64,000 nucleotides of DNA. It comes from Methyloligella sp050110875 (GTDB lineage Bacteria > Pseudomonadota > Alphaproteobacteria > Rhizobiales > Methyloligellaceae). Numbering within the stretch: position 1 is the first letter of the stretch; each line of letters opens with the position of its first letter. Made by a program: the position numbers and the translations under genes. Shown here piece after piece: positions 8,292 through 16,326 of this stretch. The notes under the pieces were generated by a model. That model was not told the DNA's origin and ran no database searches. It saw nothing but the letters and a program-made list of their open reading frames with translations. The stretch is taken from assembly GCA_050110875.1 (NCBI GenBank), contig CP188828.1, positions 2,046,001 through 2,110,000 of the forward strand, written 5' to 3'.

Positions 8292-9053
8292 TCAGCTCTT
8301 CAGCCGGTAACCGGTCTTGAAGATCCAGTGCACGATGACGAGACAGACCAGCATGAAGACGAGGGTCATGCCGAGGCTGATGCCGACGCCGACATCCGAA
8401 GCGCTGTAGAAGCTCCAGCGGAACCCGCTCACCAGATAGACCACCGGGTTGAACAGGGTCACCGTCTGCCAGGCGGGCGGCAGCATATCGATGGAATAGA
8501 ACGTCCCGCCGAGAAAGGTCAGCGGCGTGATGATCAGCAGCGGCACGAGCTGCAGCTTCTCGAACCCGTCCGCCCATATGCCGATGATGAAGCCCAACAG
8601 GCTGAATGTCACCGCCGTCAGCACCAGGAAGGCGAGCATCCAGATGGGATGATCGATCTGCAGCGGCACGAAGAGCGCCGCCGTCGCCAGGATGATCAGC
8701 CCAAGCACGATCGATTTGGTGGCCGCCGCCCCGACATAGCCGAGCACGATCTCGAAGGCGGAAATGGGCGCAGATAGAATCTCGTAGATCGTCTTGGCGA
8801 AGCGCGGAAAGAAAATGCCGAAGGACGCGTTGCTCACGCTCTGGGTCAACAGCGACAGCATCACCAGCCCCGGCACGATGAAAGCGCCATAGCTCACGCC
8901 GTCGACTTCCTGAATGCGTCCGCCGATCGCCGCCCCGAAGACGATGAAATAGAGCGCCGTGGAGATCACCGGCGAGACGATGCTCTGCAGCAGCGTGCGC
9001 CAGGCACGCCGCATCTCGAAGATGTAGATCGCCTTGATGGATTCGAAATTCAT
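8292..9053 (-). CDS. ABC-2 type transporter permease
   Basis: The 253-residue membrane protein has about six hydrophobic segments. FESIKAIYIFEMRRAWRTLLQSIVSP opens it as in ABC-2 permeases, and the conserved TFLGGTFYSIDMLPPAWQ lies near residues 177-195, before LFNPVVYLVSGFRW. ABC-2 permeases pair with a separate ATPase to export drugs, lipids or polysaccharides. The start overlaps the ATPase stop by four bases (ATGA), so the two are made together. The substrate cannot be read from the sequence. Confidence 0.92.
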   Translation of the reverse strand: MNFESIKAIYIFEMRRAWRTLLQSIVSPVISTALYFIVFGAAIGGRIQEVDGVSYGAFIVPGLVMLSLLTQSVSNASFGIFFPRFAKTIYEILSAPISAFEIVLGYVGAAATKSIVLGLIILATAALFVPLQIDHPIWMLAFLVLTAVTFSLLGFIIGIWADGFEKLQLVPLLIITPLTFLGGTFYSIDMLPPAWQTVTLFNPVVYLVSGFRWSFYSASDVGVGISLGMTLVFMLVCLVIVHWIFKTGYRLKS

Positions 9054-9976
9054 TGCTCGTCCTTTACCAGCCGCACGAAGATCTCCTCCAGCGAGCTCTG
9101 CTTGGTATCCAGATCCTTGAACCGCACGCCGGCCTTGCTGAGCGCCGTCAGCAGCGCGGTGATGCCCGTGCGCTCGGCCTGGGTGTCGTAGTCGTAGACC
9201 AGCACTTGGCCGTCCTCGTCGAGCGAAAGCCCGAACGGATCCAGCTCATCCGGCACGTCTGCGAGCCGTTCTTGCAGCTGCAGCCGGAGCTGCTTGCGCC
9301 CGAAGGAGCGCATCAGGTCGACCTTGTCCTCCACCACGATGATTTCGCCGCGATTGATCACGCCGATCCGGTCGGCCATCTCCTCCGCCTCGACGATGTA
9401 ATGAGTGGTGAGGATGATGGTGACGCCGCGGTCCCTTAAGCGCCGCACCACCGACCACATGGCCTGGCGGAGCTCCACATCCACGCCCGCCGTCGGCTCG
9501 TCGAGAAACAGGATCTCCGGCTCGTGGCTCAGCGCCTTGGCGATCAGCACCCGGCGTTTCATGCCGCCGGACAGCTCCATGATCTTGCTGTTGCGCTTGT
9601 CCCAAAGAGACAAGTCCCGCAAGACCCCCTCGATATGGGCGGCATCCTGCGGAAGCCCGAACAGCCCCCGGCTGAACGAGACCGTGTCCCACACCGTCTC
9701 GAATGCCTCCGTCGTCAGCTCTTGCGGCACCAACCCGATACATTTCCGGGCCGCGCGATAGTCCGTGATGATGTCGTTGCCAAGCACCGCGACATGGCCG
9801 GCGCTCGGATTGACCAGTCCGCAGATGATGCTGATCAGCGTCGTCTTGCCCGCCCCGTTCGGTCCCAGCAGCGCGAAGATCTCGCCACATTGAATCTCCA
9901 GATCCACGCTCTTGAGAGCCTGGAAGCCGGAATCGTAGGTCTTGGAGAGATTGGAGACGGTGATTGCGGGCTGCAT
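9050..9976 (-). CDS. ABC transporter ATP-binding protein (drug/export type)
   Basis: The protein has 308 residues when started at the ATG giving MQPAITVSNLSKTYDSG; the frame stays open upstream, but the added residues are basic and unlike the family. Walker A is GPNGAGKTT, the signature is LSGGMKRRVLIAKALSHEP and Walker B is LFLDEPTAGVD, with an H-loop in TTHYIVEAEEMADRI. The ~80-residue C-terminal extension fits the CcmA/NatA-like group that works with ABC-2 permeases. It precedes the permease with a four-base overlap and forms a two-gene operon. Confidence 0.95.
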   Translation of the reverse strand: MQPAITVSNLSKTYDSGFQALKSVDLEIQCGEIFALLGPNGAGKTTLISIICGLVNPSAGHVAVLGNDIITDYRAARKCIGLVPQELTTEAFETVWDTVSFSRGLFGLPQDAAHIEGVLRDLSLWDKRNSKIMELSGGMKRRVLIAKALSHEPEILFLDEPTAGVDVELRQAMWSVVRRLRDRGVTIILTTHYIVEAEEMADRIGVINRGEIIVVEDKVDLMRSFGRKQLRLQLQERLADVPDELDPFGLSLDEDGQVLVYDYDTQAERTGITALLTALSKAGVRFKDLDTKQSSLEEIFVRLVKDEQ

Positions 9977-10352
9977 CGGACCCCGAGATGAAGCTTGGAA
10001 GAACGGAACGGAAGGAAGGACCCGGCGGATCGATAAGCGGTCTAAGGCCGAGTCGCGGCGAAACCTATCAGGCAAGGAGAGCCTCGGCCAGCAGCCGCGG
10101 CCCCGCTTATGGCTGACACCTAGATAAGCGTTCCGATCGATTTATCCAGCGGGTCCCGGCGACTTTCTCGCCGCCAAACGCGAGAATTTCACCCGAACGC
10201 GTCCAGACACGCACCGGCAACCGCCCAAACCGTCCAAAGGGATCGGCCCGGGCACCCAAGATTTTCGAAGAATGGATCGGGGTGAAGAGCGGCCGCCCCC
10301 GCCGCTCGAGAGGGCAGTGCGACCGCGTCAGCGTATTGAATCCCGGTAAGTC
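9977..10352. other. Intergenic stretch, 376 bases, no gene seen
   Basis: This lies upstream of the ABC operon and downstream of a small gene on the same strand. I see no credible coding frame or RNA gene; it presumably holds the promoter of the ABC operon. Confidence 0.4.
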
Positions 10353-10553
10353 TTAGCGGGCTGAAATTTCCGACAGGCGGCTCTCGAGAACCACCCGCTG
10401 CTGTTTGCTCTCGGGATCCTGGATCCGATATTGCCAGCCCTCGTGTTCTTCCGGCAGTAGCGCGATGACCTCGTAGATACCCACTCTGCGGTTGAGCGGA
10501 TCGCGCGCAAGTTGAACCCTTTCGCCGATCTTGAACTTATGGCCGGTCATCAA
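10353..10553 (-). CDS. Small conserved-type hypothetical protein (66 aa)
   Basis: A 66-residue protein beginning MMTGHKFKIGERVQLARDPLNRR, with GIYEVIALLPEEHEGWQYRI and a final VVLESRLSEI. The pattern (a basic KxGxRVxL strand, then a YEVxxLLP strand and a Tyr-Arg-Ile strand) resembles a small SH3-like barrel, and similar short proteins occur in alphaproteobacteria. A second in-frame ATG follows the first directly, so the start may be at 10550. No function is claimed. Confidence 0.7.
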   Translation of the reverse strand: MMTGHKFKIGERVQLARDPLNRRVGIYEVIALLPEEHEGWQYRIQDPESKQQRVVLESRLSEISAR

Positions 10554-10764
10554 GTCACCTTTTGTTGAATGGAAACATGTGGGAGCGAATAGTAGTTTCC
10601 CATCGAATAGACGTTGCGAAGTGGGAATTTGTTCCGCTTAAGCAGCCTAGAATAGGACGGGAAGACGGAACCAGAGGGCAATGACGACGTCCTCCAGGGC
10701 GTTGTCTAGCATTGCTGGCCCTTCTAGAGCGGAAAAACCGCACCCGGCCAGCAGGGAGACTGCC

Positions 10765-11190
10765 ATGCGAAAGATGCTTTGCGCGATCGCCGCTCTGACG
10801 GTGCTTCTGCTCGTTCCCGTGCAAGCCGGCGCTGCCAACGACGGATCGGACCCGACCGATCAGGTCTATCTCTCGATCATCGTCAAGGCCTGCCATGCGT
10901 CGGAGACGCTTCTCGAGCCCACCAATCAGGGCAAGATTTACGACAACGAGGAGCCCCTGAGCCATGAGGAGCGCCAGGCGATGTTTCGCGAGATCGGCTG
11001 CATCGACGTGCCCATCCCCATGCAATACATCACCGGCCGCATGAACGCTGCCGCTTGCCGTGGCCATGCCGGCTATATCACCGCCATGCAGTTTCTCGAG
11101 CAGCGCACCGATCTCGCCGAATACCCCGCCGTCGGTGGCTGGGAATGCGTCCTGAAGGATCATCCCGTTATCTCGCCGGTGGGCCAGTAG
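10765..11190 (+). CDS. Secreted hypothetical protein with conserved cysteines
   Basis: The start is set by an AGGGAGA ribosome site directly before the ATG at 10765; an upstream in-frame ATG lacks such a site. The 141 residues begin with a signal peptide (MRKMLCAIAALTVLLLVPVQAGA). The mature part is about 118 residues with four cysteines, in VKACHASE, EIGCIDVPI, AAACRGHAGY and GGWECVLK, which could form two disulfides in the periplasm. I do not recognise the family with confidence. It precedes the metallo-hydrolase gene by 88 bases on the same strand. Confidence 0.7.
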   Translation: MRKMLCAIAALTVLLLVPVQAGAANDGSDPTDQVYLSIIVKACHASETLLEPTNQGKIYDNEEPLSHEERQAMFREIGCIDVPIPMQYITGRMNAAACRGHAGYITAMQFLEQRTDLAEYPAVGGWECVLKDHPVISPVGQ

Positions 11191-11278
11191 CGGCGGATCC
11201 AAACACGTCTGAAGCTGAGTTCCAGAGAAGACCACACTTGCCACACACAGCCATTTAGCCTACCTACTAGTAAGTAAG

Positions 11279-12292
11279 ATGACGCGAACGCAAGAAAACC
11301 CGCGCCATTCAGGCCTCGCGCAGCCCGTCACGCGGGCAAGCGTGTTGAAGGGCTTGGGGGCGCTGGCCTGCCTGCCGTTCTTCCGGCCCCTGCCCGCGAG
11401 CGCCGCCCCCGCAGACACCGGGACGATGGACGCGCCGGATATGGCCGTGCGCGAGATTGCCCCCGGCGTCTTCGTCCATCACGGCCGCTATGAGCTGCAA
11501 TCGCCGGAAAATCTCGGCGATATGGCCAATTGCGCCTTCGTAGTGGGCGACGAGGCCGTCGCGGTGATCGACACGTCCGGCAGCGCCATCTGCGGCAAGG
11601 CTTTTCGCAAATCGCTCCGCGAGGTGACGGACCGGCCGATCCGCTTCGTGATCAACACCCACATGCATCCCGACCATGTGTTCGGCAACGCCGCCTTCAA
11701 GGCGGACGATCCGGTCTTCGTCGCCCATAAGAATATGAAGGCCGGCCTCTCGGTCCGCAGCGAGACCTATATGGCCAGCTCGGAGCGCATGATGGGCAAG
11801 GAGGCTTTGGTGGGGACCGAGGTGATCCTGCCCACCCGGGAGATCGCCGGGAAGGAGACCCTCGATCTCGGCAACCGCAAGCTCGTGCTGGAGCCCCAGC
11901 CTACCGCCCACACCAACAACGATCTCATCGTCACCGACGAGAAGACCGGCACGCTCTTTCTCGCCGATCTCCTCTTCTCGACTCACATCCCGACCCTCGA
12001 CGGCTCGATCCTGGGTTGGCTCGACCTGATCGAGACCTTCCACGACCGGAAAGCCGCCCGGGTCGTTCCCGGCCACGGCCCCGTCTCCATGGAGATGCCG
12101 GCCAGCTTGAAGGACGAGCAGCGCTATTGGAAAACCATCGCCAAGGATATCCGCCAGACGATCGCCGAGAACGGCACCCTGGAGGAGGCGGTAAAGACCG
12201 CTGGCTATAGCGAAAAAGACAAATGGGAGCTTTTCGACATCTATCATCGGCGGAACGTCACCGCCGCCTTCGCAGAGCTCGAATGGGAATAA
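11279..12292 (+). CDS. Exported metallo-beta-lactamase fold hydrolase, SoxH-like (quinoprotein-relay type)
   Basis: The 337-residue protein starts with a Tat-like leader (TRASVLKGLGALACLPFF, then PLPASAA). The zinc motif HxHxDH is in NTHMHPDHVFGNAAF, and later ligands are in QPTAHTNNDLIV, LFLADLLFSTHIP and VVPGHGPVS. Families of SoxH-like exported hydrolases are found next to PQQ dehydrogenases together with a fused SoxYZ-like carrier. The next gene is exactly such a carrier, 54 bases away, which supports this subgroup over a generic MBL enzyme. A PQQ dehydrogenase is encoded 40 kb further on. The reaction is unknown; release of a group bound to the carrier is plausible. Confidence 0.82.
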   Translation: MTRTQENPRHSGLAQPVTRASVLKGLGALACLPFFRPLPASAAPADTGTMDAPDMAVREIAPGVFVHHGRYELQSPENLGDMANCAFVVGDEAVAVIDTSGSAICGKAFRKSLREVTDRPIRFVINTHMHPDHVFGNAAFKADDPVFVAHKNMKAGLSVRSETYMASSERMMGKEALVGTEVILPTREIAGKETLDLGNRKLVLEPQPTAHTNNDLIVTDEKTGTLFLADLLFSTHIPTLDGSILGWLDLIETFHDRKAARVVPGHGPVSMEMPASLKDEQRYWKTIAKDIRQTIAENGTLEEAVKTAGYSEKDKWELFDIYHRRNVTAAFAELEWE

Positions 12293-12346
12293 CGTTCGAG
12301 CGTATAATGCGGTAGCATGCCGCAACCATAGATTGGAGGAAGTGCC

Positions 12347-13177
12347 ATGATTCCCGAGATTTCGGACCGGCTGAAACCGGCAGTCTTGGCGGCTGCGGCA
12401 GCCCTGCTGGCGGTAAGCCTCGCCGCGCCTTTCCCGGCCCGCGCCGATATCGACGACTGGCCCATGCTGCACAGCGCCGTTTTCCAGAATCGCGACATCA
12501 TCGAGGGTGACGGCGTCGTGATCATCGACGCGCCCGCCCAGGCCGATGACGGTGCGCTGGTGCCCATCACCGTACGCGTGCCGCCCGAGGTGAAGGGCCC
12601 ACTCAAATCCCTCACCATCGTGCTCGACAAGAACCCGGTGCCGGTGGTGGCTCAGCTCCATTTCGGACCGGCAGCCGGTGAAGGGGGCGAGCGGCGCTTT
12701 TCCACCCGGGTCCGCGTCGACAGCTTCTCCCACATCCGTGCCGTGGTGGAGACCGCCGACGGCAAGCTGCATATGACCAAGGGCTTCATTGCCGCCGCCG
12801 GCGGCTGCGCAGCCATGAACGCCAAGGACCCGACGGTCCTGGCGGAAGGCCTCGGCAAGATGATCGTGAAGACCTTCCCCCCGGCCCTCGACTCGACGCC
12901 GATCTGGGAGGGCCAGGTCATGCTGAAGCATCCGAACTTCAGCGGCTATCAGATCAATCCCAACACCGGCGAGATGATCTCCGCCCGCTTCGTGGAGAAG
13001 ATGGTGGTGAAGCGCGACGGCGAATTGGTTTTCACCCTGGACGGAACGCCTTCCATCTCGGCCAATCCGTATTTCCGCTTCACCTTCGGCCGCGGCGAGG
13101 ATAACGACCTCGACGTCACCATGACCGATACGGACGGCACCGTTTTCCAGGCTCAATCGGGGCCGAGCGGCTCATAA
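12347..13177 (+). CDS. Quinoprotein dehydrogenase-associated SoxYZ-like carrier protein
   Basis: The 276-residue secreted protein begins after a GGAGGA ribosome site and has a signal peptide ending FPARA. The first half is SoxY-like: DDGALVPITVRVPPEV and KSLTIVLDKNPVPVVAQLHFGP, then a Gly/Ala-rich segment with a cysteine, TKGFIAAAGGCAAMN (Cys near residue 162). In SoxY the carrier cysteine is in a GGC motif; here GGCAA is similar but internal. The second half is SoxZ-like: GYQINPNTGEMISARFVEKMVVKRDGELVF, then a beta sandwich. The fused order matches carriers associated with PQQ dehydrogenases. It shares the transcript with the SoxH-like gene and ends at a strong terminator. Confidence 0.83.
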   Translation: MIPEISDRLKPAVLAAAAALLAVSLAAPFPARADIDDWPMLHSAVFQNRDIIEGDGVVIIDAPAQADDGALVPITVRVPPEVKGPLKSLTIVLDKNPVPVVAQLHFGPAAGEGGERRFSTRVRVDSFSHIRAVVETADGKLHMTKGFIAAAGGCAAMNAKDPTVLAEGLGKMIVKTFPPALDSTPIWEGQVMLKHPNFSGYQINPNTGEMISARFVEKMVVKRDGELVFTLDGTPSISANPYFRFTFGRGEDNDLDVTMTDTDGTVFQAQSGPSGS

Positions 13178-13211
13178 GTTCGATTCTGTAAGATCCGATC
13201 CTGCGGAAAAC

Positions 13212-13246
13212 AAAATGGCCGCGCTGGAAGCAGCGCGGCCATTTTT
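13212..13246. terminator. Rho-independent terminator (works in both directions)
   Basis: Arms AATGGCCGCGCT and AGCGCGGCCATT enclose a six-base loop, with A-run before and T-run after. It sits between two convergent genes and can serve both. Confidence 0.9.
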
Positions 13247-13269
13247 AGCTCCGCCGTTTCGGCGCCGGT

Positions 13270-13545
13270 CTATTCCGACTTGATGCGGGAATAGGCAGCC
13301 TCGGCCTTCTCCAGATTCTTCTCCGGATTCTTCATGAAGATCTCTTTGGCTTCTTCGTTGCCGAAGCAATAGGTCTTGCCGTCGATCGTCTCGTTGACCG
13401 AGCAGTCGGTTTCGACCTTCTTGTCCAGGGCGAGACCCATGGCGCACATATTGTCGTACTCGCCTTCCGTCGCAGCCATGGCGACGGTCGCTCCACCGAG
13501 CAGAACGACGCCGGCAGCGGCCGACATAAGCATGTTCTTGATCAT
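13270..13545 (-). CDS. Secreted YHS-domain-like protein
   Basis: The start ATG at 13543-13545 follows GAGAGGAA, giving 91 residues with a signal peptide (MIKNMLMSAAAGVVLLGGATVAMA). The mature part, about 65 residues, has DNMCAMGLALDKKVETDCSV and DGKTYCFGNEEAKEIFMKNPEKNLEKA, the layout of YHS metal-binding domains, with cysteines at 34, 48 and 60. Such domains occur in metal-linked periplasmic proteins. It is convergent with the SoxYZ-like carrier gene, so the link to that system is only positional. Confidence 0.78.
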   Translation of the reverse strand: MIKNMLMSAAAGVVLLGGATVAMAATEGEYDNMCAMGLALDKKVETDCSVNETIDGKTYCFGNEEAKEIFMKNPEKNLEKAEAAYSRIKSE

Positions 13546-14194
13546 GACGTTTCCTCTCGATTTTCTCTCGGACCCGAGATCTGGATCCGCTGCATGACAG
13601 CCTAACAAACAGGCACAACCAGGGTTGCACCAAAGCGGACAGGAAGGTTTAGCAATCACGCTGTCCAAGCACCCGTTGAGCCAACACCCCAGCCATGGAA
13701 ACCTACATGATTCCATAGACTTGCGCTTGACGGCCGCCGCACTGGATAGGCTTGACCGACGTTGCCGAGACGGCAGCAGATAACACAAATTTGATCGCAA
13801 GGACGTCCCTGTAAAGGACCGCGATCTCCGCATCATCGCTCTCGGTTCTACATACCCGGCAAATCACAGGAACGCCCGCCGGCGCAAAGAGAAAGCCGCC
13901 CGTCGCCGCTCTACCATCGGCGCGGACGGCTCTCTTCATCCCGCCACGCTACTCAAATAGCGGGATGACGCGCGACATATCGATTGCACATGGATCGCAC
14001 AGCTTTGGAACGGTTGCTCCGACGCTGCCAGCAATCCACGGGGAAACGGACTCTCGAGAGGGATTGTTCCAGGCATCCTTAAACATCACGCCGCCGCCGC
14101 ATTTCCCGCACCGTCTCGGCATTTTTGCTTTGATCCGCGCGGGTCTTGGCGCCAATAGAGAGATGAGCGCAATGCTCATGCAGGGGGAAGACCG
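13546..14194. other. Intergenic stretch, 649 bases, no supported gene
   Basis: There are short frames on both strands (for example a 78-codon frame at 13703-13939 on the minus strand) but none has a good ribosome site, a known motif or clear coding character. The antiporter ribosome site AGGGGGAAG lies at the right end. The left end should hold the promoter of the YHS gene. Confidence 0.4.
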
Positions 14195-15463
14195 TTGTCG
14201 CTGTTCGAGATCATCGCCGGGCTGCTGGTTCTGACGGCCCTCTTCGCCTGGATGAACCATCGCCTGATCCGGCTGCCGCATAATGTCGGCCTGCTGGTGA
14301 TGGGCCTTGCCGCATCTCTCGTTCTCGTCGGGCTGGAACTGCTGCTGCCCGACATCCCGATCTTCGTCGAGCTCACCGCCACCGTCGAGGAGATCGATTT
14401 CTCCGAGGCCCTGCTCCACGGCATGCTCGGCTTCCTGCTGTTCGCCGGCGCGCTGCATGTGGATCTCGGCCTGCTGCGTGATCGGGCCTGGGCCGTCGGC
14501 ATCATGGCCACCTTGGGCGTGGTCATCTCCACCATCGTCATCGCCATCGGCGTTTGGTATGCGGGCACTGCTATCGGCTTCCCCATCTCCTTCGCCTGGG
14601 CGCTGGTCTTCGGCGCGCTGATCAGCCCGACCGACCCGATCGCCGTCCTCGCCATCCTCAAACATGCCGGCGTGCCCCAGACCCTGGAGATGGATATGGC
14701 GGGGGAATCCCTCTTCAACGACGGCGTCGGCGTGGTGCTGTTCACCATCCTGCTCGCCGCGGCCGTTTCGGGCGAAGCGAACGGCGTTGATTTCTTGGAG
14801 CTCGGCCGGGTGTTCTTCGCGGAAGCCTTGGGCGGCGCGGCTCTTGGCCTCGCCACCGGCTATCTCGCCTATCGGGGCATGCGCCAGATCGACGATTATC
14901 CCATCGAGGTCCTGATCTCTCTGGCCCTGGTGATGGGAACCTATGCCATCGCCGACCATCTCCATATCAGCGGTCCCATCGCGGTCGTCGTGGCCGGGCT
15001 CCTGATCGGCAATCGGGGCGCCGCCATCGCCATGAGCGAGACCACCCGACGCCACCTGTTCGACTTCTGGGGATTGATCGACGAGATCCTGAACTCTTTG
15101 CTCTTCCTGCTGATCGGTCTGGAGGTGCTGATCCTGCAATACGACCTGGCATTGGCACCATTCGCAGCCGCCGCCGTGCCCATCGTGCTGTCCGGCCGGC
15201 TCATCGCCGTCTCGATTTCGGTCTTCGCGCTCCGCACCTGGGAAGATTTCGCCAAGGGCACCATCCCCATCCTCACCTGGGGCGGCGTCCGCGGCGGCAT
15301 CTCCGTGGCGCTGGCGCTCTCGATCCCCAATGTCGACGAGAAGCCCGCCCTGCTCGCCGCCACCTATTGCGTGGCCTTGTTCACGATCCTGGTGCAGGGA
15401 TTGACCCTGCCGGCGGTGATCCGATGGTTCGGCAGCGAGGAGCAGCCCGAGCTGAAGGTCTAG
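14195..15463 (+). CDS. Na+(K+)/H+ antiporter, CPA1 (NhaP-like) family
   Basis: The 422-residue protein starts at a TTG after AGGGGGAAG, giving MSLFEIIAGLLVL. It has about 12 hydrophobic segments. The CPA1 core is clear: FGALISPTDPIAVLAILK (about residues 140-160, transport Asp in the TDP stretch), MAGESLFNDGVGVVLFTILL with the ND pair, and LTWGGVRGGISVALALSIP near the C-terminus. These proteins exchange sodium or potassium for protons at the inner membrane. There is no large cytoplasmic tail. The gene stands alone and is convergent with the iron-uptake operon (13 bases between stops). Confidence 0.94.
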   Translation: MSLFEIIAGLLVLTALFAWMNHRLIRLPHNVGLLVMGLAASLVLVGLELLLPDIPIFVELTATVEEIDFSEALLHGMLGFLLFAGALHVDLGLLRDRAWAVGIMATLGVVISTIVIAIGVWYAGTAIGFPISFAWALVFGALISPTDPIAVLAILKHAGVPQTLEMDMAGESLFNDGVGVVLFTILLAAAVSGEANGVDFLELGRVFFAEALGGAALGLATGYLAYRGMRQIDDYPIEVLISLALVMGTYAIADHLHISGPIAVVVAGLLIGNRGAAIAMSETTRRHLFDFWGLIDEILNSLLFLLIGLEVLILQYDLALAPFAAAAVPIVLSGRLIAVSISVFALRTWEDFAKGTIPILTWGGVRGGISVALALSIPNVDEKPALLAATYCVALFTILVQGLTLPAVIRWFGSEEQPELKV

Positions 15464-15476
15464 GCGCTCTCGCGGC

Positions 15477-16301
15477 CTAGCCCAGGCCGAGACGGCCACG
15501 CAGCGTGGAGAGCTCCTCCGCGAGGGTATTGACCTTGGCGGAGAGCACCTTGCGGTCCATGTCGGTGAGTTTCACATAGGAGACGTAGCCGCCGTCTTCG
15601 GTCTCGTACTCTTCCAGAACCTCGTAGACATCGGCGAAATTGGACTCGACCTTCTCGATGAAGGCCTCATCCTCCACCAGCGGCTTGAACAGCTCGAAGA
15701 TCTTCCGCGAGCCGTCGAAATTCGCCTCGAAATCCCAAAGGTCGGTGCGGCTGTACCGGTCCTCCTCCCCGGAGATCTTCGTCGCGGCGACCTCCTCCAT
15801 CAGGACGGCGGCACCGCCCACCACGACCTCCGGCGGAAAGGTCAGCTCGGTGACCCGATCGTTGAGTTCGATCACATCGGCCAGGAGCCGGTCGGCGTAA
15901 GCATCCAGCCCCTCCGTGCTGTTCTTTTCCCAAAGACCGTATTCGATGCGGTGGAACCCGCCGAAGGCCGGGTCGGCTTCCTTCTTCTCGTAATCGTCGG
16001 CACGGGAATCGATCGAGACATCGAGATCGGCGAACAGCTCGGCGATCGGCTCGACCTTCTCGTAATTCCGGCGGGTCGGCGCGAAAAGCGATTTGGCTTT
16101 CTCAACGTCGCCATCCTTGACCGCCGCAACGAACGCCTTCGTATCCTCGACGAACTTGGCGGTATGCTCCGCCACATAGATTTTATACTCCGCCAAGGGC
16201 TCCACCAGATCGAGGGATGCTTCGCTCGATTGGGCGTGCGCCCCCGCCATGCTCAGCAGAAGGGCAACGATGGCGGCGGACAGAATACGAATGGAAGACA
16301 T
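15477..16301 (-). CDS. EfeM/EfeO-like periplasmic iron-binding protein (imelysin-type, no cupredoxin domain)
   Basis: The 274-residue protein has a cleavable signal peptide (ending GAHAQ) and then one M75/imelysin-like helical domain. The HxxE motif is GGFHRIEYGLWEKNSTEGL (about residue 115). The same motif, GYHRIEYGLFEKNSTEGL, occurs in the EfeO encoded further upstream in the operon, so the two are paralogues; this one lacks the N-terminal cupredoxin domain. It is the last gene of the run efeU-efeO-efeB-this gene, 25 bases after efeB. It probably hands ferrous or ferric iron to the FTR1-type permease. Confidence 0.9.
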   Translation of the reverse strand: MSSIRILSAAIVALLLSMAGAHAQSSEASLDLVEPLAEYKIYVAEHTAKFVEDTKAFVAAVKDGDVEKAKSLFAPTRRNYEKVEPIAELFADLDVSIDSRADDYEKKEADPAFGGFHRIEYGLWEKNSTEGLDAYADRLLADVIELNDRVTELTFPPEVVVGGAAVLMEEVAATKISGEEDRYSRTDLWDFEANFDGSRKIFELFKPLVEDEAFIEKVESNFADVYEVLEEYETEDGGYVSYVKLTDMDRKVLSAKVNTLAEELSTLRGRLGLG

Positions 16302-16326
16302 GTCGGAGTGTCCTTCGGGATTAGCC

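Noticed and set aside
11309..13156. Long open frame on the minus strand (615 codons)
   Set aside because: It runs opposite two well supported secreted-protein genes with recognisable motifs; high GC opens antisense frames. The translation has no known domain.
13703..13939. 78-codon minus-strand frame in the 649-base gap
   Set aside because: It lacks a ribosome site and any recognised motif; I could not support it as a gene.
13949..15499. 516-codon frame opposite the antiporter gene
   Set aside because: Composition is Gln/Gly/Asp-rich shadow sequence and it lies wholly against a clear CPA1 antiporter.
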